From Pontederia crassipes (Eukaryota; Streptophyta; Magnoliopsida; Commelinales; Pontederiaceae), in assembly GCA_030549335.1 (NCBI GenBank), contig CM060190.1, forward strand, positions 67,842,118-67,906,117: a stretch of DNA of 64,000 nt, written 5' to 3'. Of this stretch, positions 1-12,383 are shown piece by piece. Within the stretch, counting starts at the first letter, position 1. Each line of letters opens with the position of its first letter. A model generated the notes under the pieces. The model was not told where the DNA came from, did no database searches, and worked only from the letters and a program-made list of their open reading frames with translations. Made by a program: the position numbers and the translations under genes.

Positions 1-2102
1 GGGCCAATCCCCACCTGCACTGACTTCTATAAGCATCTTGGTTGTGCTTCTAGCAGATGCATGGTAGGTTCTTCCAAGTCTCTTCCATAACTTTTCTCCG
101 GAAACAATGTTTTGTTTAATCATTTCCTCTTTTCAATGACTAAAACTCCTACGAGACAATAGATTTCTAGAAATTGCGTACTTGGGATATAAATACATAA
201 TAGTTCTTTCTTTTATTAATGCATTATAAGCAGCCTGATTGTAATAGGTATGTGCAAAGACATAATAACAAGAGAGAAAAAAAGTTCTGGCTTAGAACAA
301 ACAATAGCAATTAGTTTTTAAAAGCTTTCCTGTATCTTTTTCAAACATATGAAATTATTAATACGTGTGAGTAAAGGGAGGAGGTGGGTTTTGGTTGTTA
401 GGTGTACTGGGAGATTAAGACAGCTCTTTAATGCCCAAAGTAATTGAAACGGTTGCGAAAAAAATGGTGGGATTACGTCAGATGATAAATACCATTTATT
501 TCCACCCCTCGCCTCTTACCTTTTTCTGTTCTTCCTTAAATTGCATCCCCTCGAATACACACAGTGAAACATAAATTGCACACTTAATGCAGAACCCATC
601 ACTGTTGCCATACATCAAGTTGGACTTCAGTACAGTTTTTTTTCCTCTGTTGTCCTAGTTCATGCAGTTACACCTTTTCATTAGAACTTAGTTGTGAAAT
701 GTGATAATATGTCTACCTAATGCAAGGGAAATAAAGGAACCAAGAAAATGATTACAAAATGAACCAATATCATTGTGGAATTTGGGCTTCAAGGACGGGT
801 ATATGCTAGTTTTGTCTCTCCTGAACAAGGTCAATAAGATGGTGTTTTCTCTGTTTTCAGGCAGCAACTAGTTGTTTTCTTTATTGCTAATGGGGTCAGT
901 AGTTCAGGTTTGTAGTTTATACGATAAACTCAGACAGACTAAAGAATAAGTGAAGCTAAAAAAGGTCATCACTTTGTATCTATCTAATTCCCCCTCTAGT
1001 CGCATTTGATACTAAAGATACATATATGATATATCACTATCACAACGTGTAAATACTTCCCAGAAGAAAAACTCATATCCTAGCCAGCTTTGAAATATCA
1101 CCAAAACTTGATCAACGAGCATGGAGACTGGTGAAGTTATGTAGCCATGCAGAATAGAAAAGGTTCATGTATAGACCATGTAACTAAAATCCAGATATGA
1201 GGATTTGGCATGCTCATTATACTGAGGATGAATGTAAGAGATGAAAGATTGCAACAATCACCTCACCTTTAGTCCTTATCCAGAAAGAAGTTGAGACGAT
1301 GAAACCAACATCATGTAGCATAGATTTGAGCATCCAATTCGTTGTTCAGACAAGAGTTCATTGGCAAACAACACAGCTCAGTATTATCTCCTGTATGCAC
1401 CCTGAAAGCCTGATCATAAGTGATGAATATGCAAAGAAGTTTAATTTGGGTTGAACATATAAACGATTAATAAACTTTCTTCTCCAACATTTATCACTTA
1501 AACAGACCTTATTAGAAGAGTAAATTAAGCAATTATTGCACTCATAAAATAGGATGAAACATATGAGCAAAAATGACATAAAATTTATAACTCTGACAAG
1601 GCCTTAATAAGCATTTGATAAAATGCGAAAACTTGCAGTTTGAATTCATCTATTTAAACTGTAGGCATTTAAGTTACATCTAATAGATGACAACTTCAAG
1701 AAAGGTCCACTGACAAGTATTAACTAATTGACAAAAAAATATTCATCTAACATTATCATTATAAACCATCATCTATTGATAGTATTCTCAGCTTCTTATG
1801 TCTACTTTTTAGAAAATCTTGTGTCAACAAGTGATATAATGGAATTTGCCAAGACTGGTTCAGTAAGAGAAAAGGACAGCAAAAAATATTTGGTAACTGC
1901 TTCTGTGCACGTATTGCTTTCATAAGAACATTTATAACAGCAGCGAAAAGATAAAAAAAGAAAAGAAAAGAAAATTTGATGATATCCAAAGCCAGCAAAT
2001 AAGCACATAAATGGAGGTTACAATCAAAGACATTATGTAAAGTTGATGAATGACAGTACAAAAGTATCTCAGAGCTTAGAGTAAGATGAAGGTTTGCCTC
2101 AC
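1..2102. other. AT-rich intergenic DNA, no gene recognised
   Basis: No long open frame or familiar protein motif is visible. On the minus strand the first 110 bases are open in one frame, but I recognise nothing in it and it runs off the window edge. If the exon at 2103-2323 is real, its downstream exons could lie here. A possible terminal exon follows an acceptor near 1390, but its reading phase does not fit cleanly. Confidence 0.4.
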
Positions 2103-2323
2103 GATGGATTTCTGCCTAGGTTCAAAAGCAGACCCTCTGCCGGTTGTTTGTTCTATCATGATCCTCACAAGCATGAAAGAAATATCAACAAATACAAGAA
2201 CATGAACTGCAATTGTTATAATCAATCCTGAATGTGGCTCCTCTTGAGCTATCATCCCCAACACCTTGTTATTCTCCACTATTCTCATTGACAAAGTTGA
2301 CTGGCCCTTTGGGTTCTTATCGT
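2103..2323 (-). CDS. Possible internal exon of an unidentified membrane protein
   Basis: The minus strand has a 221-nt segment bounded by a plausible acceptor (CTATAG before the exon) and a good donor (GTGAGG after it). Counting two bases of a split codon, it encodes 73 residues with no stop. The peptide starts DKNPKGQ and includes NNKVLGMIAQEEPHSGL, then a hydrophobic stretch (LIITIAVHVLVFVDISFMLV) that could be one membrane span, then a basic segment ending FEPRQKSI. The codon pattern and clean splice borders look like an exon, but I do not recognise the family. Flanking exons could not be placed with certainty. A 59-residue frame at 2882-3061 on the same strand is a candidate first exon. 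The short plus-strand frame over the same region is probably a shadow. Confidence 0.35.
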
Positions 2324-4290
2324 CTATCTATAGACATGCACAAAAAGATTTGTACGCATGATGTTTCCTCCAATTTTCCTCGAGAACCCTTTGCATGCTT
2401 TGGAAGATGGCTTTTCTTTCAGTGAATAGACAAGGAGAATGGGTGATATATTAGTCTAGAACTAGCAGATCTGAAGCAGGATTATTTAGCAACATATTTC
2501 ACTCTGCTGAATGGCACTGAGAGGATTGTCTTAATTGAGATTCATCCCTCCTGCAACCATGGTTGTAATTCATAACATGCAATCATTTCCACTCACCAAG
2601 ATCCACATGATAAAAATAACTTACATTCATTCACTACTCCATCTCTGTTAACAATTGAGAATTGCAGATATATGAACTTAATGCCTGCAGAAAAGGAATG
2701 AACTCACCCAGAAAAGGATGATCGTAATTGGGGAAAACTCATGTTCTCTCTGTTTGAATTAAGAAACAACAATCTAAAATCATACATAACACAAGAGCTT
2801 CCTTCTGCTTATATGAGAGCACGAGACTAGCAGCCTCTAGATCTTCGCACACGTATCATCACAACTTATATACACTGGGAACTACAAAGGCCGTGTAACT
2901 ATGAAACAGTAACTCCTAATTTCTATAACTGAAATATGAGTTGGTGGATGATAGACATCATCGTCGGCGATGGCAGAGCATGGGAAGGGGCTAAGAGAGA
3001 TGGTGTGGGACTGAATGAGGAGATCGAAGGAAAGAAGCCGAACGTCAGATCGGACTGCCATTGCCGGAGGCCACTAAGAAGAACGAGATTGAATGTCCAA
3101 AGTTCTGATGCCGAGAACTTCTCGAGAACTGGCCCATCACATCATTGAAGTTCCTCATTTTAGAACTTCAGGCTCCCGGACGGCTTCGTCCCAAGCAAGG
3201 ATCAGTTCAGTCTACAAGACGCCCCAACTCGCTACGCTAAAGCAATTAACAACTGGCACAGCTCATTCGAAGATGAGCCCAGTTAAAGGATAAAAAACTA
3301 CAGAAGAGAGTAAATTACCACTTCGGAAGGTTCTCGGCAGTAGTCAGTCACCGGAATGGCACCGACCTCGCCGTCGCCGAAGACGAAAAGTCTTTTGCGC
3401 GATCATGCACCTCATATGTTCGTATAGCGCGATTACGCAGTAACTGAAGCATTCTCACCCATTGGGTCGATTCCCACGTACGCGTCATCGATTCCAGATG
3501 CGAACATCAGGTGTGTTTACCGGCCCCCCGAGCGCTGCCGCGCCAAGTGCACGGAAAAGATTCATAATTTGTGATGTATGTGCCTTCTTTGGAAACATCA
3601 GTTCATTTTTTTTTTCAATTCGTAGCCGAAACTCCGCAATGTTATTAAAACGGTTGAATTTGTCATAGAAAAATCAAATTAGAGCAAATAGCTTTGAATC
3701 AGCAAAAGATGGAAAAATCGGACTGAATCCAAGAATCGGGTTCACTGTCTTTTTGCAAAGCAGCTCAGGTAGGAGTGGTTGACGTTCAACTTGACCATTC
3801 TCTCTTCGACTTCTTTCCGCCTCCATTGCAGGCAACGCCAGGATTTAACCTTATGAACACTATGTTAACACAAAAAGACCACCAGATGTGAAGGCAACCA
3901 AAACAACGGGCCATAGAGTTACTAATGTATGTCAATGTCAACAACAGTATAGTTCAAATGATCCATATCGATTTATGCTTACACTCTTTTAACTTACAGG
4001 TAATACAAGAAACACAACACGATTAGAGTTGCAAAATTAGCTTCTTTAGAGCTTGGAAATTGATCGGTGGAAATATTGAGCGTTGAAGGGGCATCCCTCA
4101 TACTCTGGTATTCGGAGGAGCCACCGAACTGTACATCTGTGACTGCTGCTGTTGCACTAGGCACCCTGCAGCCAGCATTTGGAATGAGAAATTAGTTGAA
4201 ACAACACGATGATCAAAGGTAGATTCTACTTTGACATGCAAACTACTTCCACAGCAGTTTCATATTCCAGGTTGAGTACAAGTTTTGCTT
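2324..4290. other. Intergenic DNA with a candidate first exon and the E2F 3' flank
   Basis: A GC-richer patch (about 2930-3560) contains a minus-strand ATG at 3061 in a good context (CGGCAATGGC). It opens a 59-codon frame ending at 2882 and starting MAVRSDVRLL. It could be the first exon of the unidentified gene at 2103-2323, but no convincing splice junction joins them. The stretch 3560-4290 is mostly AT-rich and must include the 3' UTR of E2F. It also holds a possible alternative last exon of that gene at 4098-4165. Confidence 0.3.
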
Positions 4291-7200
4291 TCATCTCTGT
4301 GTGATGTTTGTATTAGAGGGAACGTCTATATCAGTAGGTGGTAGATTCTGCATGTGAGGTGTACATGGCTCTCCAGTGATGAAGTCATCAGTCGAAAACC
4401 TATCTATTTCATTCCAATGGTCTTCAGCTGTTGTTGAGAGTTAAGAATTCAAAATAAGATATTAACGCTATAAAAAATTGAACATAAAAAGTTTTACAGA
4501 AAGGAAAAAAAGGAAAAGACAAAATAGCAAAATGTTGAAAAAAAGCAACTTATTGGAAAGGATACATGTTGTCATCCACATATCTGTAATGCAAACTCCA
4601 GGGTCTGATAGAAGCCAGTAATCAGCATCTGCCTGCATAATTAGACATTGTTGAGTTGCTGTGGTTACATTAAAGTCACTGGAAAGTTGACAATATTTGG
4701 TAGCAATGATTGACTATTGTGCAGAAAGACAAACTATTGGAGATCACAAATACTTTTCCAACTTCATTGTCAAAACTTGACTATGCAAAAAGTTATAGAT
4801 TTTCCTCAAAAAGTTCAATACTCACCATCGTCAATGGCTATGACCATTTGGCTAATTTGGTGTTTGAGCGGGAGCAGAACAAATAAACTCTATAGTTGAA
4901 TAATATGCATCGTATAATGAGAAAACAAGTCAAGAAGTAATTGCAGTATCCATATGTAAAGATCCAATAGCAATATGAGTAATAAGCAAAGATCAAACTC
5001 CATTTCCATTGACCATGCTATGGGATTCTCATGAAACATCCATTGTAATCATGGCGATCCAAATAAGATAACTACACAAATAACATTCCGACATTTTTAG
5101 TTGCCTTAGGGACAAACAACATAGAAATCCTAGAGCAGATGAAAAACTGCTAGAGCCACCCCCTATATAATGAAATAAAAACTGCTTGCAAGTGAAAAGA
5201 AACATTCCAAAATTTATTTTGTTAGGTTGAGGTTGGAACTTACATCGACATCTGACGGAGTAATCTTCATCATGCCACCATCAAAATCAGTGGAGCAACT
5301 GACATCAGTGCTTTGCCTTTGGTCGCTTTGAATATTGAGCTCTACTTGATTTTCCCCATGCACTTCGAGTTCAGTTGCCAATTGAGAAGTCTCATCAGGA
5401 GCCGATTTTGATGTTTGGGGATGCTGTGGAGGTGTCTCAACACCACTCAACTCCTCAAATCGACTAGCAAGGAAAAATAAGCGCTGATTATAAAAATATG
5501 AAAAACTAATTTAAAATTTCTAACTGGTTTATGAAGGCATGAACATGAATAGTCCTGTTACCTAACAAGGTAAACATCTATGGGACCTGTAGTGCTTCTA
5601 AGGACAATTCTATATCTCCTTTGGGGATGTTCTCCCGCCTGCATGTTTTATATCACAATTTTTTTTTGAGGGAAAAAAGCAATTTTATATCACAATTTTG
5701 AGTTAATTCGGTTTACGAATCATCATAGGCAAACACTTGGACATCTTTTTTTTTTCAAACCTCATCAGGATTTGGGACTTCTAGGCTAGTACCACGAGGA
5801 GCCTTTATAGCAATCAAAGTTTCATTCTGCACATACAGGGAAAAGAGTTTCACATATCATACTTACCTTTCAGTTATCAACGCATAAATTTTATCTGAGG
5901 ATGTTCAAAATATCTTGCAAAATGCAGTACACCTCAACAGAGTATCTAAGGGCTCAAGTTCTACCTGAAAACATGGAATGGCCTTGATGTCATCTTCAGT
6001 CACATAAAGCCACCTAGTTGGACAGTAATACAAGTCACTGCAGGTAAGTTAGCATGTCTTCATGTGAACAAATGAAAAAAAAAAAAAAAACTTGCCTTGC
6101 ATTGTTTTCATTTTCAGCAAGCTCCCTCAATTTTTCTCGTGTTCCACTGCAAGAACTTGTTTCAATATACTGTTGAAATGCTACCTAAACACTAGAATGG
6201 TTCTAGTTAAACCTTACCTGATACAGTCATCTAATTCCCTCTCTTGTATGGTAAGGTTTTTAATTTCTATCTGAAGAAAACAAAAAGAATTGAGAAGTTT
6301 TTTTTTTTTTTGAGGGAGATTGAGAAGAATTTGTTAGTTATATCTGAGCACAGTTGAGATCCATCTTGTGATTTGAAAATACAAAATGTGGCTGCATCTT
6401 TTATTATATTTTCACATGTATATCGTACCTGTAAACTTGAAACATCGTCATCTATTTCTCCTGGCCTTGTATTATCTGATCCCCTGACATGCAAAACCTT
6501 ATACCTCAGTGAGTACTAAGTTTTCTTTATAGAAGGATGGATATAAGAGAACAAGAAAAAGAAAGCAATAATCACAAGATAAAGATGCACTTACTTCCAA
6601 CGAATTTTGTTTTTAAGTGTCTTTTCTATCAACTCAATCCCTTCAAGAACATTCGTGATATCATATATCCGCCTCTTTTGGACCTATGCATCACAAGATT
6701 CCCTCTCAGTTCAGATAAAATGAGATAATTTGACTAAGTAATGAAATGTGTTACCCCCAATTTTTCAGCAGCTTGATTCAAATCGAGGACACCATCCTCT
6801 GCACATTTGAGCAAATCAATAAACTTTGTTGTCAGGAGTCCTGCAAAAGGCCAAAGTGTACCCTCAGCATAAAGTGAAAACAACTAAAATACTTCAACTG
6901 ATAGAATATCAAAATAACGACAAAAACATGTCACCTAAAGAGTTGTCATAACGGCAAGTACCAGCTTGAGTGGGAGTATTTCCTGCAGGTGAACCTGTAT
7001 GGGTCCAGCTTTTTGTTTATCAAAGCTAAATTTAGACAAGATTTTTTTAAATGGAATTCTGGTCATAACTTTTATCTGAAGGTAAAAAGGAAATTCTGAT
7101 AATAACTTTTGTATTTTGAATTGTAATAACTGAAGCCAATCATAAGTGCCATGCTCATACCAGAAACATCACTAAACTTTCGTATGTGAGCAGAATTGAA

Positions 7201-9488
7201 TATAAAGTAATGGTACCATTGAAAGGGCAATCCGCTCACCAGTGTTTGATTTAGGGGTTTGGGGAACAGATTTGCTGCATGTTGATGCATTTAACCTCCC
7301 ATGTGATTTTGCTCCTTTTCTTGATGCCGGCGTAAGTAAAGGGCTGCTAACGCCTTCAGCATACCCATGGCTGGTTGCCCAATCACTTAATTCTGCTTCT
7401 TCATTACCTTTCAATCGAGAGTTCCTTTTTAACTGCATAGACAAACAGTGATTATATTATAATCTTCATCAGAATATTAGTAAACAAAATATGGTAGGAA
7501 TTTGTAAGACCCCAGGGTGAAAGAACCAAAGGGCAAAACACGGAGGTGGTCATAGCTTATAAGTGGCATCCTCCTTTACCTTTCAAGATACGTTTTAAAT
7601 TCGTGCGGAATAAAGACCCAAAACGAATAATATCTTGATGGACTAAGGGGTGTTACAAAAGTTATCAGAATCATCGTCGCATCCTCGCGTTCTCACTTGA
7701 GCCATGTGGGAACCCGACTCATGAACCACTCAACGAGAACATTGAGTCCCTAAGGGGGGTGATTGTAAGACCCCAAGGTGAAAGGACCAGAGGGTATAGA
7801 TAGTCCCACGTGGACAAGACACGGAGGTAGTTATAGACTTATAAATAGCATCTCATTTTACCTTTCAAGATGCGTTTTAAATTTGTACGGGCCGAAGGCC
7901 CAAACTGAACAATATCTTGCAATTGGGTGTTTCAGAACCTGTAAAAAATATTGTTCCAATTAATTGAATGTGACTGATGTTTTCTTCTTTTTGGTTACAA
8001 AGGGAGACCATGGGTTTAATATGCCAGAAAAAAAAAGCAGAAAAAATAAAAGGAGGGCAGAGCATCTCATGGTAAGAATCAACCTAAGACCTCTTGGTCC
8101 ACATATGATTGTGAGGATATAGGCTATTGTACATCTAACAAAAATGACTGGTGCGCGAGCTATCTTCAAAAGGATAGCAGCAGAGTGGATGACAAAATCC
8201 TAGCTCATTTGAGGAAGATCTCAGCTCTTTTAATTGTCTACATATGAGGCATTGATGCTATCACTGGAAGTCCACACTGCTCTCATAGACGTCTTAGTTG
8301 ATCCAGCAAAGTCTCCTAAGCTTTTCCATCAAAGTCAAAAGTAGGTTATCTGCTCGATTCTCTCTTCCGATAATAGGCTTTCTTTTTTTAAGTTTTTCAC
8401 CTAAAAACAGCTCTCGGAAGACCACAAAGGGAAGCAATTTGACTTCTATTAAGAACATGGAGATTGTGGCAACAACTAATTTCTGATACTATTTGTCTAG
8501 TTTGCTATTTTCCTTGTTCCAATTGAAAGTGGGTATCGATCTTTAACTGTTTCAAGCAGATCAGTTCAACCTAAATTCAAAGAGAATCAGATTTTCCGAT
8601 GCATAAGTCACCCAGTTCATCACTTCACATTACTGCTCAGATAGTCAAGGTTAACACATATAGAAAAAGATCAACATGCCTACAAACTTGAAGAACTGTC
8701 GAATGCTGAAACCTAACTAAGCTCACGAGAAGGTACCCCAGTAGATCATTTGTGCTATAAATTTTCTCCATGATCTAATTATCAATGATAGTGACATTCC
8801 AAATTGGGTATCCATGATAACACAAGTGGTTCTTCTAGACAACAGAGTAACATTCTTCTAACTTTCAGCTGAGTTGCCATTAGCAGAACTTAAACTGAAG
8901 ATGCTTACATCTGTGAATGTTTTTTTATACCAGTACATAAATTATCTGCCGCAAGATTGTCGCATGAAATTTAACCTATTTCTCAAGCATGGTTATAGCT
9001 AGAAATTAAAGCATGAAAACGCTACTGAATCTATTCATTCATTCACCATCTAACCATGAGTTCATAATTAGGGAACCAAATTTCACCATCCATCCAACAA
9101 CTGTAGTTCCGAAGTTAAATAGCTTCCGCTACTGACTTTACTTGGGAAACATAAAAAAATGGAATCTTCTTTTTCCAAGTAAGCAATTCAAGATACACTT
9201 TGTGACTGACGGAACACAAAATACAAGAGAATGGGGGAAGGGCGACAAAGTCCCTCAGGAACTCACAGGTGTTTTAATTATGAGAGCATCGGCAGCCACA
9301 TCAACATCGTCTACGGCGGCACACCGTCGTCCGTCAGCGGAGACGGAGAAGCAGTGGTACTCGTCAGCGCATCCCCCGAACGGTGGCCTCGCGGACGAGA
9401 AACTCAGGTCATCCCTCATCGACCGGAAGGACTGCTGCATCGAGGCCTCCGATGAGCGGCCTTCGGGGGCCATCTTGCCGCCGGACAT
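4291..9488 (-). CDS. E2F: E2F transcription factor (canonical E2Fa/b/c type), 14 coding exons
   Basis: Sequence-specific nuclear activator or repressor of G1/S genes; the family acts as E2F-DP dimers controlled by RBR. Exons on the complement: 9267-9488, 7240-7432, 6935-6994, 6755-6840, 6595-6683, 6429-6483, 6218-6270, 6096-6146, 5965-6013, 5761-5826, 5562-5638, 5244-5463, 4566-4632, 4291-4427. All phases join to 474 residues, a normal family length. The start is the ATG at 9488 ([10 protein letters not shown]). The winged-helix DNA-binding domain spans about residues 152-217 and contains RRIYDIT (191-197). The dimerisation and marked-box region follows ([34 protein letters not shown]). The C-terminal RBR-binding motif [16 protein letters not shown] is at about 411-426. 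Having one DNA-binding domain excludes the DEL (E2Fd-f) type. Intron 8 is GC-AG. Intron 1 (1.8 kb) carries a TRIM element. Confidence 0.93.
6014..6095 (-). other. GC-AG intron (intron 8 of E2F)
   Basis: The exon ends AG and the intron begins GCAAGT, the strong consensus for the minor GC donor class. It ends CTAG at 6014. Only this junction keeps the frame into the conserved [10 protein letters not shown] segment; the nearby GT at the poly-T run would shift it. The intron is 82 nt long. Confidence 0.85.
7503..7934 (+). mobile_element. TRIM (terminal-repeat retrotransposon in miniature) in E2F intron 1
   Basis: Two direct repeats, 7503-7657 and 7764-7934, both begin TGTAAGACCCC and end TG(T)TT/AxCA. 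They share the segment from CCTTTCAAGATxCGTTTTAAAT to AATATCTTG. About 106 bp lie between them. Just inside the left repeat is TTATCAGAATCA, a degenerate match to the initiator-Met primer-binding site. Just before the right repeat is the purine tract TAAGGGGGG. There is no coding capacity. The right LTR has about 20 extra bases. Flanks are gaatt and gaacc, so the target duplication is decayed or absent. The diverged LTRs imply an old insertion. Confidence 0.75.
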
Positions 9489-9735
9489 ATCCGAAAGGCT
9501 AAGAAACGGAGAAGCGGCGAACCGGATTCGGGGTGAAGCCCCCCGATCGTCTAAGGAATAGAGTCCGGATCGCGAGCCCTCGATTGAGGAAGGGCGCGGA
9601 AATGGAGGATCTGGTAGAGGATCCAGACGCCGGCGGCGGAATGGCGGCCGGAGTTAGGGCCTTGGATTGGATACCGGTGGTCTTCTCTCCCGAGGAGGAG
9701 AAGAAAGGACGAGTTGAGGGAGGGAATGGAGGGAA

Positions 9736-9742
9736 ATTTATA
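9736..9742 (-). promoter_or_regulatory. TATA box of E2F
   Basis: TATAAAT on the minus strand lies about 250 bp upstream of the E2F start codon, at the edge where the GC-rich first-exon island meets AT-rich DNA. This predicts a 5' UTR of roughly 215 nt. The call rests on motif and position only. Confidence 0.5.
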
Positions 9743-9799
9743 CGAGGCGGAGACATGGAGGGAAAAGGCCGGATCTTTACCCTTAAGGGAGTGCTTTAA

Positions 9800-11072
9800 T
9801 TACGGAAAGGCCATCCACAGTCTGACGACCTTCGGGTGTGAATCCGATACCGGCAACTGTTGCAAATTGCTTTTAATTCGTTTTTTCAGATAACGATTTT
9901 TTTATATATTTCTTTTATTTGAAAATCGAGAAAGTTGTACCCGACCAAAAGAGAAACCTTTTGTTAATAAAAGAATTGTATATAACCTTTTGAAGCAACG
10001 TTTCGTCACATTACTGGTCTGAATATATAATAATTAATATTTGAAGTTCAAAAAATATTTTCTTTGATTTATCTTTTGACGCAAAGTTTCATACAAAATA
10101 TTATTTCTCAAATTTATTTTTTTTCAAATAATAATATTTTAATATTCAACGGCACAAAAGGATGACACGTTATATCAATATTATAATCGAAAATTTCTAT
10201 TGTCGATCAAAAGGATGACACGAGCAAAAAAATTAAAAATACATAATTGAAGTTGAGAATTAAGTAGTTATCGTACTTAAAGTTGGACACCATTCGTATA
10301 ATTTATTACAGATATTGTGTGCGAATTTGATTTTAAAGAGTCTAACTTGACTATACGCGATTGAATCTATTTCATTTGGTAAAACAGAAATGTAATTGCA
10401 TAATATTTAATCACCAATTTAAACGTCTTCCATTTTAATTTTTTCTTGCACTTTTTTGTCGAGCTTAATAATTATTAATATTGAAATGTTGGGGCTAATC
10501 AATTACATGGGTTGGTAGAGTTCTCAATGATAAATACATTCGGCACCAAGATAAATTGGTCATATCTTATCTTAGTATGGAAAATCATAAAATAAAACTT
10601 TACATCTTAATAAATACAGAAAATGAAAACCTTTTTTTTTTACATTTTTTACAGCCAACCTTTAAACCATAACCAAAGATATTGACATGCTAAAATTTAA
10701 AAAAACGTCTAATCTAATTACTATTATCATGCATATAAATTTTTTTATTATTTATAGATCTGATTTTTTTTGTTATAATATGGAATTTATGAATCCAATG
10801 TCACATTCAGAAATACTAGTTTGACTCATTTTTTTATTATAATTGCAGGATTGTATGACCTAAATTAAGGATCACTCATTAAATTATTGATCGTCTAAAT
10901 ATTTTAAAATGATAAATATATAAGGACAAAAAATCAACCAATTGAGATCAATTTTAATTTAAAACAAAGATGCTTGATAGACTAATTTGTTTAATCATTT
11001 GAATGATAATATGATAATATCAAATTTATGAAAGAAATTTATATTTGATATTATATGCTTCCAAAATTTTTG

Positions 11073-11112
<40 letters not shown>

Positions 11113-11697
11113 TTGCTGATGCGTTGTTAACTATCGACAGGGCAGAATGGAAATAACAGTGACCACATAACAGAACGCTTTGGGGACAAAATCTTTGCGA
11201 TCTTTCCTTTTTCTTTTACTTTCTCTCTCTTTTTATTTTAACACTTTCGCATAAAGCGGCCTTCCAATCGGCAAAGTGAAAGTATATGTTACAATATCTT
11301 GTACTTTATTTCTTTTCAAATTGATAAATAATGGTTAAAATATCATCTGATAAATGGAAAATTCAAAGAATTTAACAATGGGTAAAGATACTTTTTTTTA
11401 GAATTATAACAATCCAATAGTTTAATTGATTAAGGAACAGAAAAAGGAGATAATTCAATAAGGTAAATAGAAATAGCTCGATAAAATATTTGATTATAAC
11501 ATGTTACTGGACTCCATAAATCAGTGCTCTTGAAAGAATATTAATCTAGCTCCGTATACTAATGGATTAGGATCGAATAATAATAAATACTAGCCCACAA
11601 CCAAATAAAAGAAAAAAATTGAAAATTTTATGGGGTTCATCCCTGCAACAACAAGGGGAACAAACATAACGCCCAAAACATTCACCCACCACGAATA
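9800..11697. other. AT-rich intergenic DNA with (TA)n tract
   Basis: No gene is visible. The region is low-complexity A/T runs with a (TA)n microsatellite at about 11079-11107 and a short pyrimidine tract after it. Confidence 0.6.
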
Positions 11698-12383
11698 GCT
11701 GTCTTTGGATTGATGAACTTATATTCTTATTAGTTATCGAGAATTAATCGATTAGAATGAAAAGTTTAGATTTAGTGTTTAGATGAAAAGTGTAATGATA
11801 AAAAATTTAAAAGTTAAATTTGACAGATAAATTTTAGCGAGTGTTTGAATAAAATATAAGAATTATAAATAATAAATTTTATATTTAAATAATAGCATAA
11901 TTTATTATTATTTAAAATAATGTAAAAAAATAGTTTAACAAATAATATTAACAACAATAGTAATTAATAATATTTAATATAATAATTATTTAAATAATAT
12001 ATTAATATAATATAAATTAGATTATATATAATAATTAAAAGTTGAAATGAAAAGGATTTAAAATAATAATAATAACATTTAAATTAATTTACTTTTTGTT
12101 ATGGAAAGGTGATGATATTAAGTAGAAAAAGAAATAAGTGATATTTGAAAATACAATACGTGATATTAAGTAGAAAGAAAAATAAGTGGGATCCACCATA
12201 AAGTTTGGAAATGAAAAAAAAATGAAGTTCGCGTCTTTAATCGGAACTTACAAGTTTTCGATTGAGATGTGAACTTTTTAGCTAGAACTTTTAGAAATTC
12301 ATTGCGTTGATTAGAATCGAAGTTCTAACTGAACCCATCGGAATTTCATGAGGTGCCAAAAAAATCTCATCCAAACATTACCT
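11698..12383. mobile_element. Possible MITE
   Basis: The left end (TGTCTTTGGATTGATGA) and the inverted right end (AATGTTTGGATGAGAT) resemble each other and the TGTTTGGATG termini common in plant MITEs. The interior is very AT-rich and non-coding. No target duplication was identified, so the borders are approximate. Confidence 0.35.

Noticed and set aside
9142-9799. Plus-strand frames of 74-139 codons around E2F exon 1
   Set aside because: They lie antisense to E2F exon 1 and its 5' UTR and show no domain.
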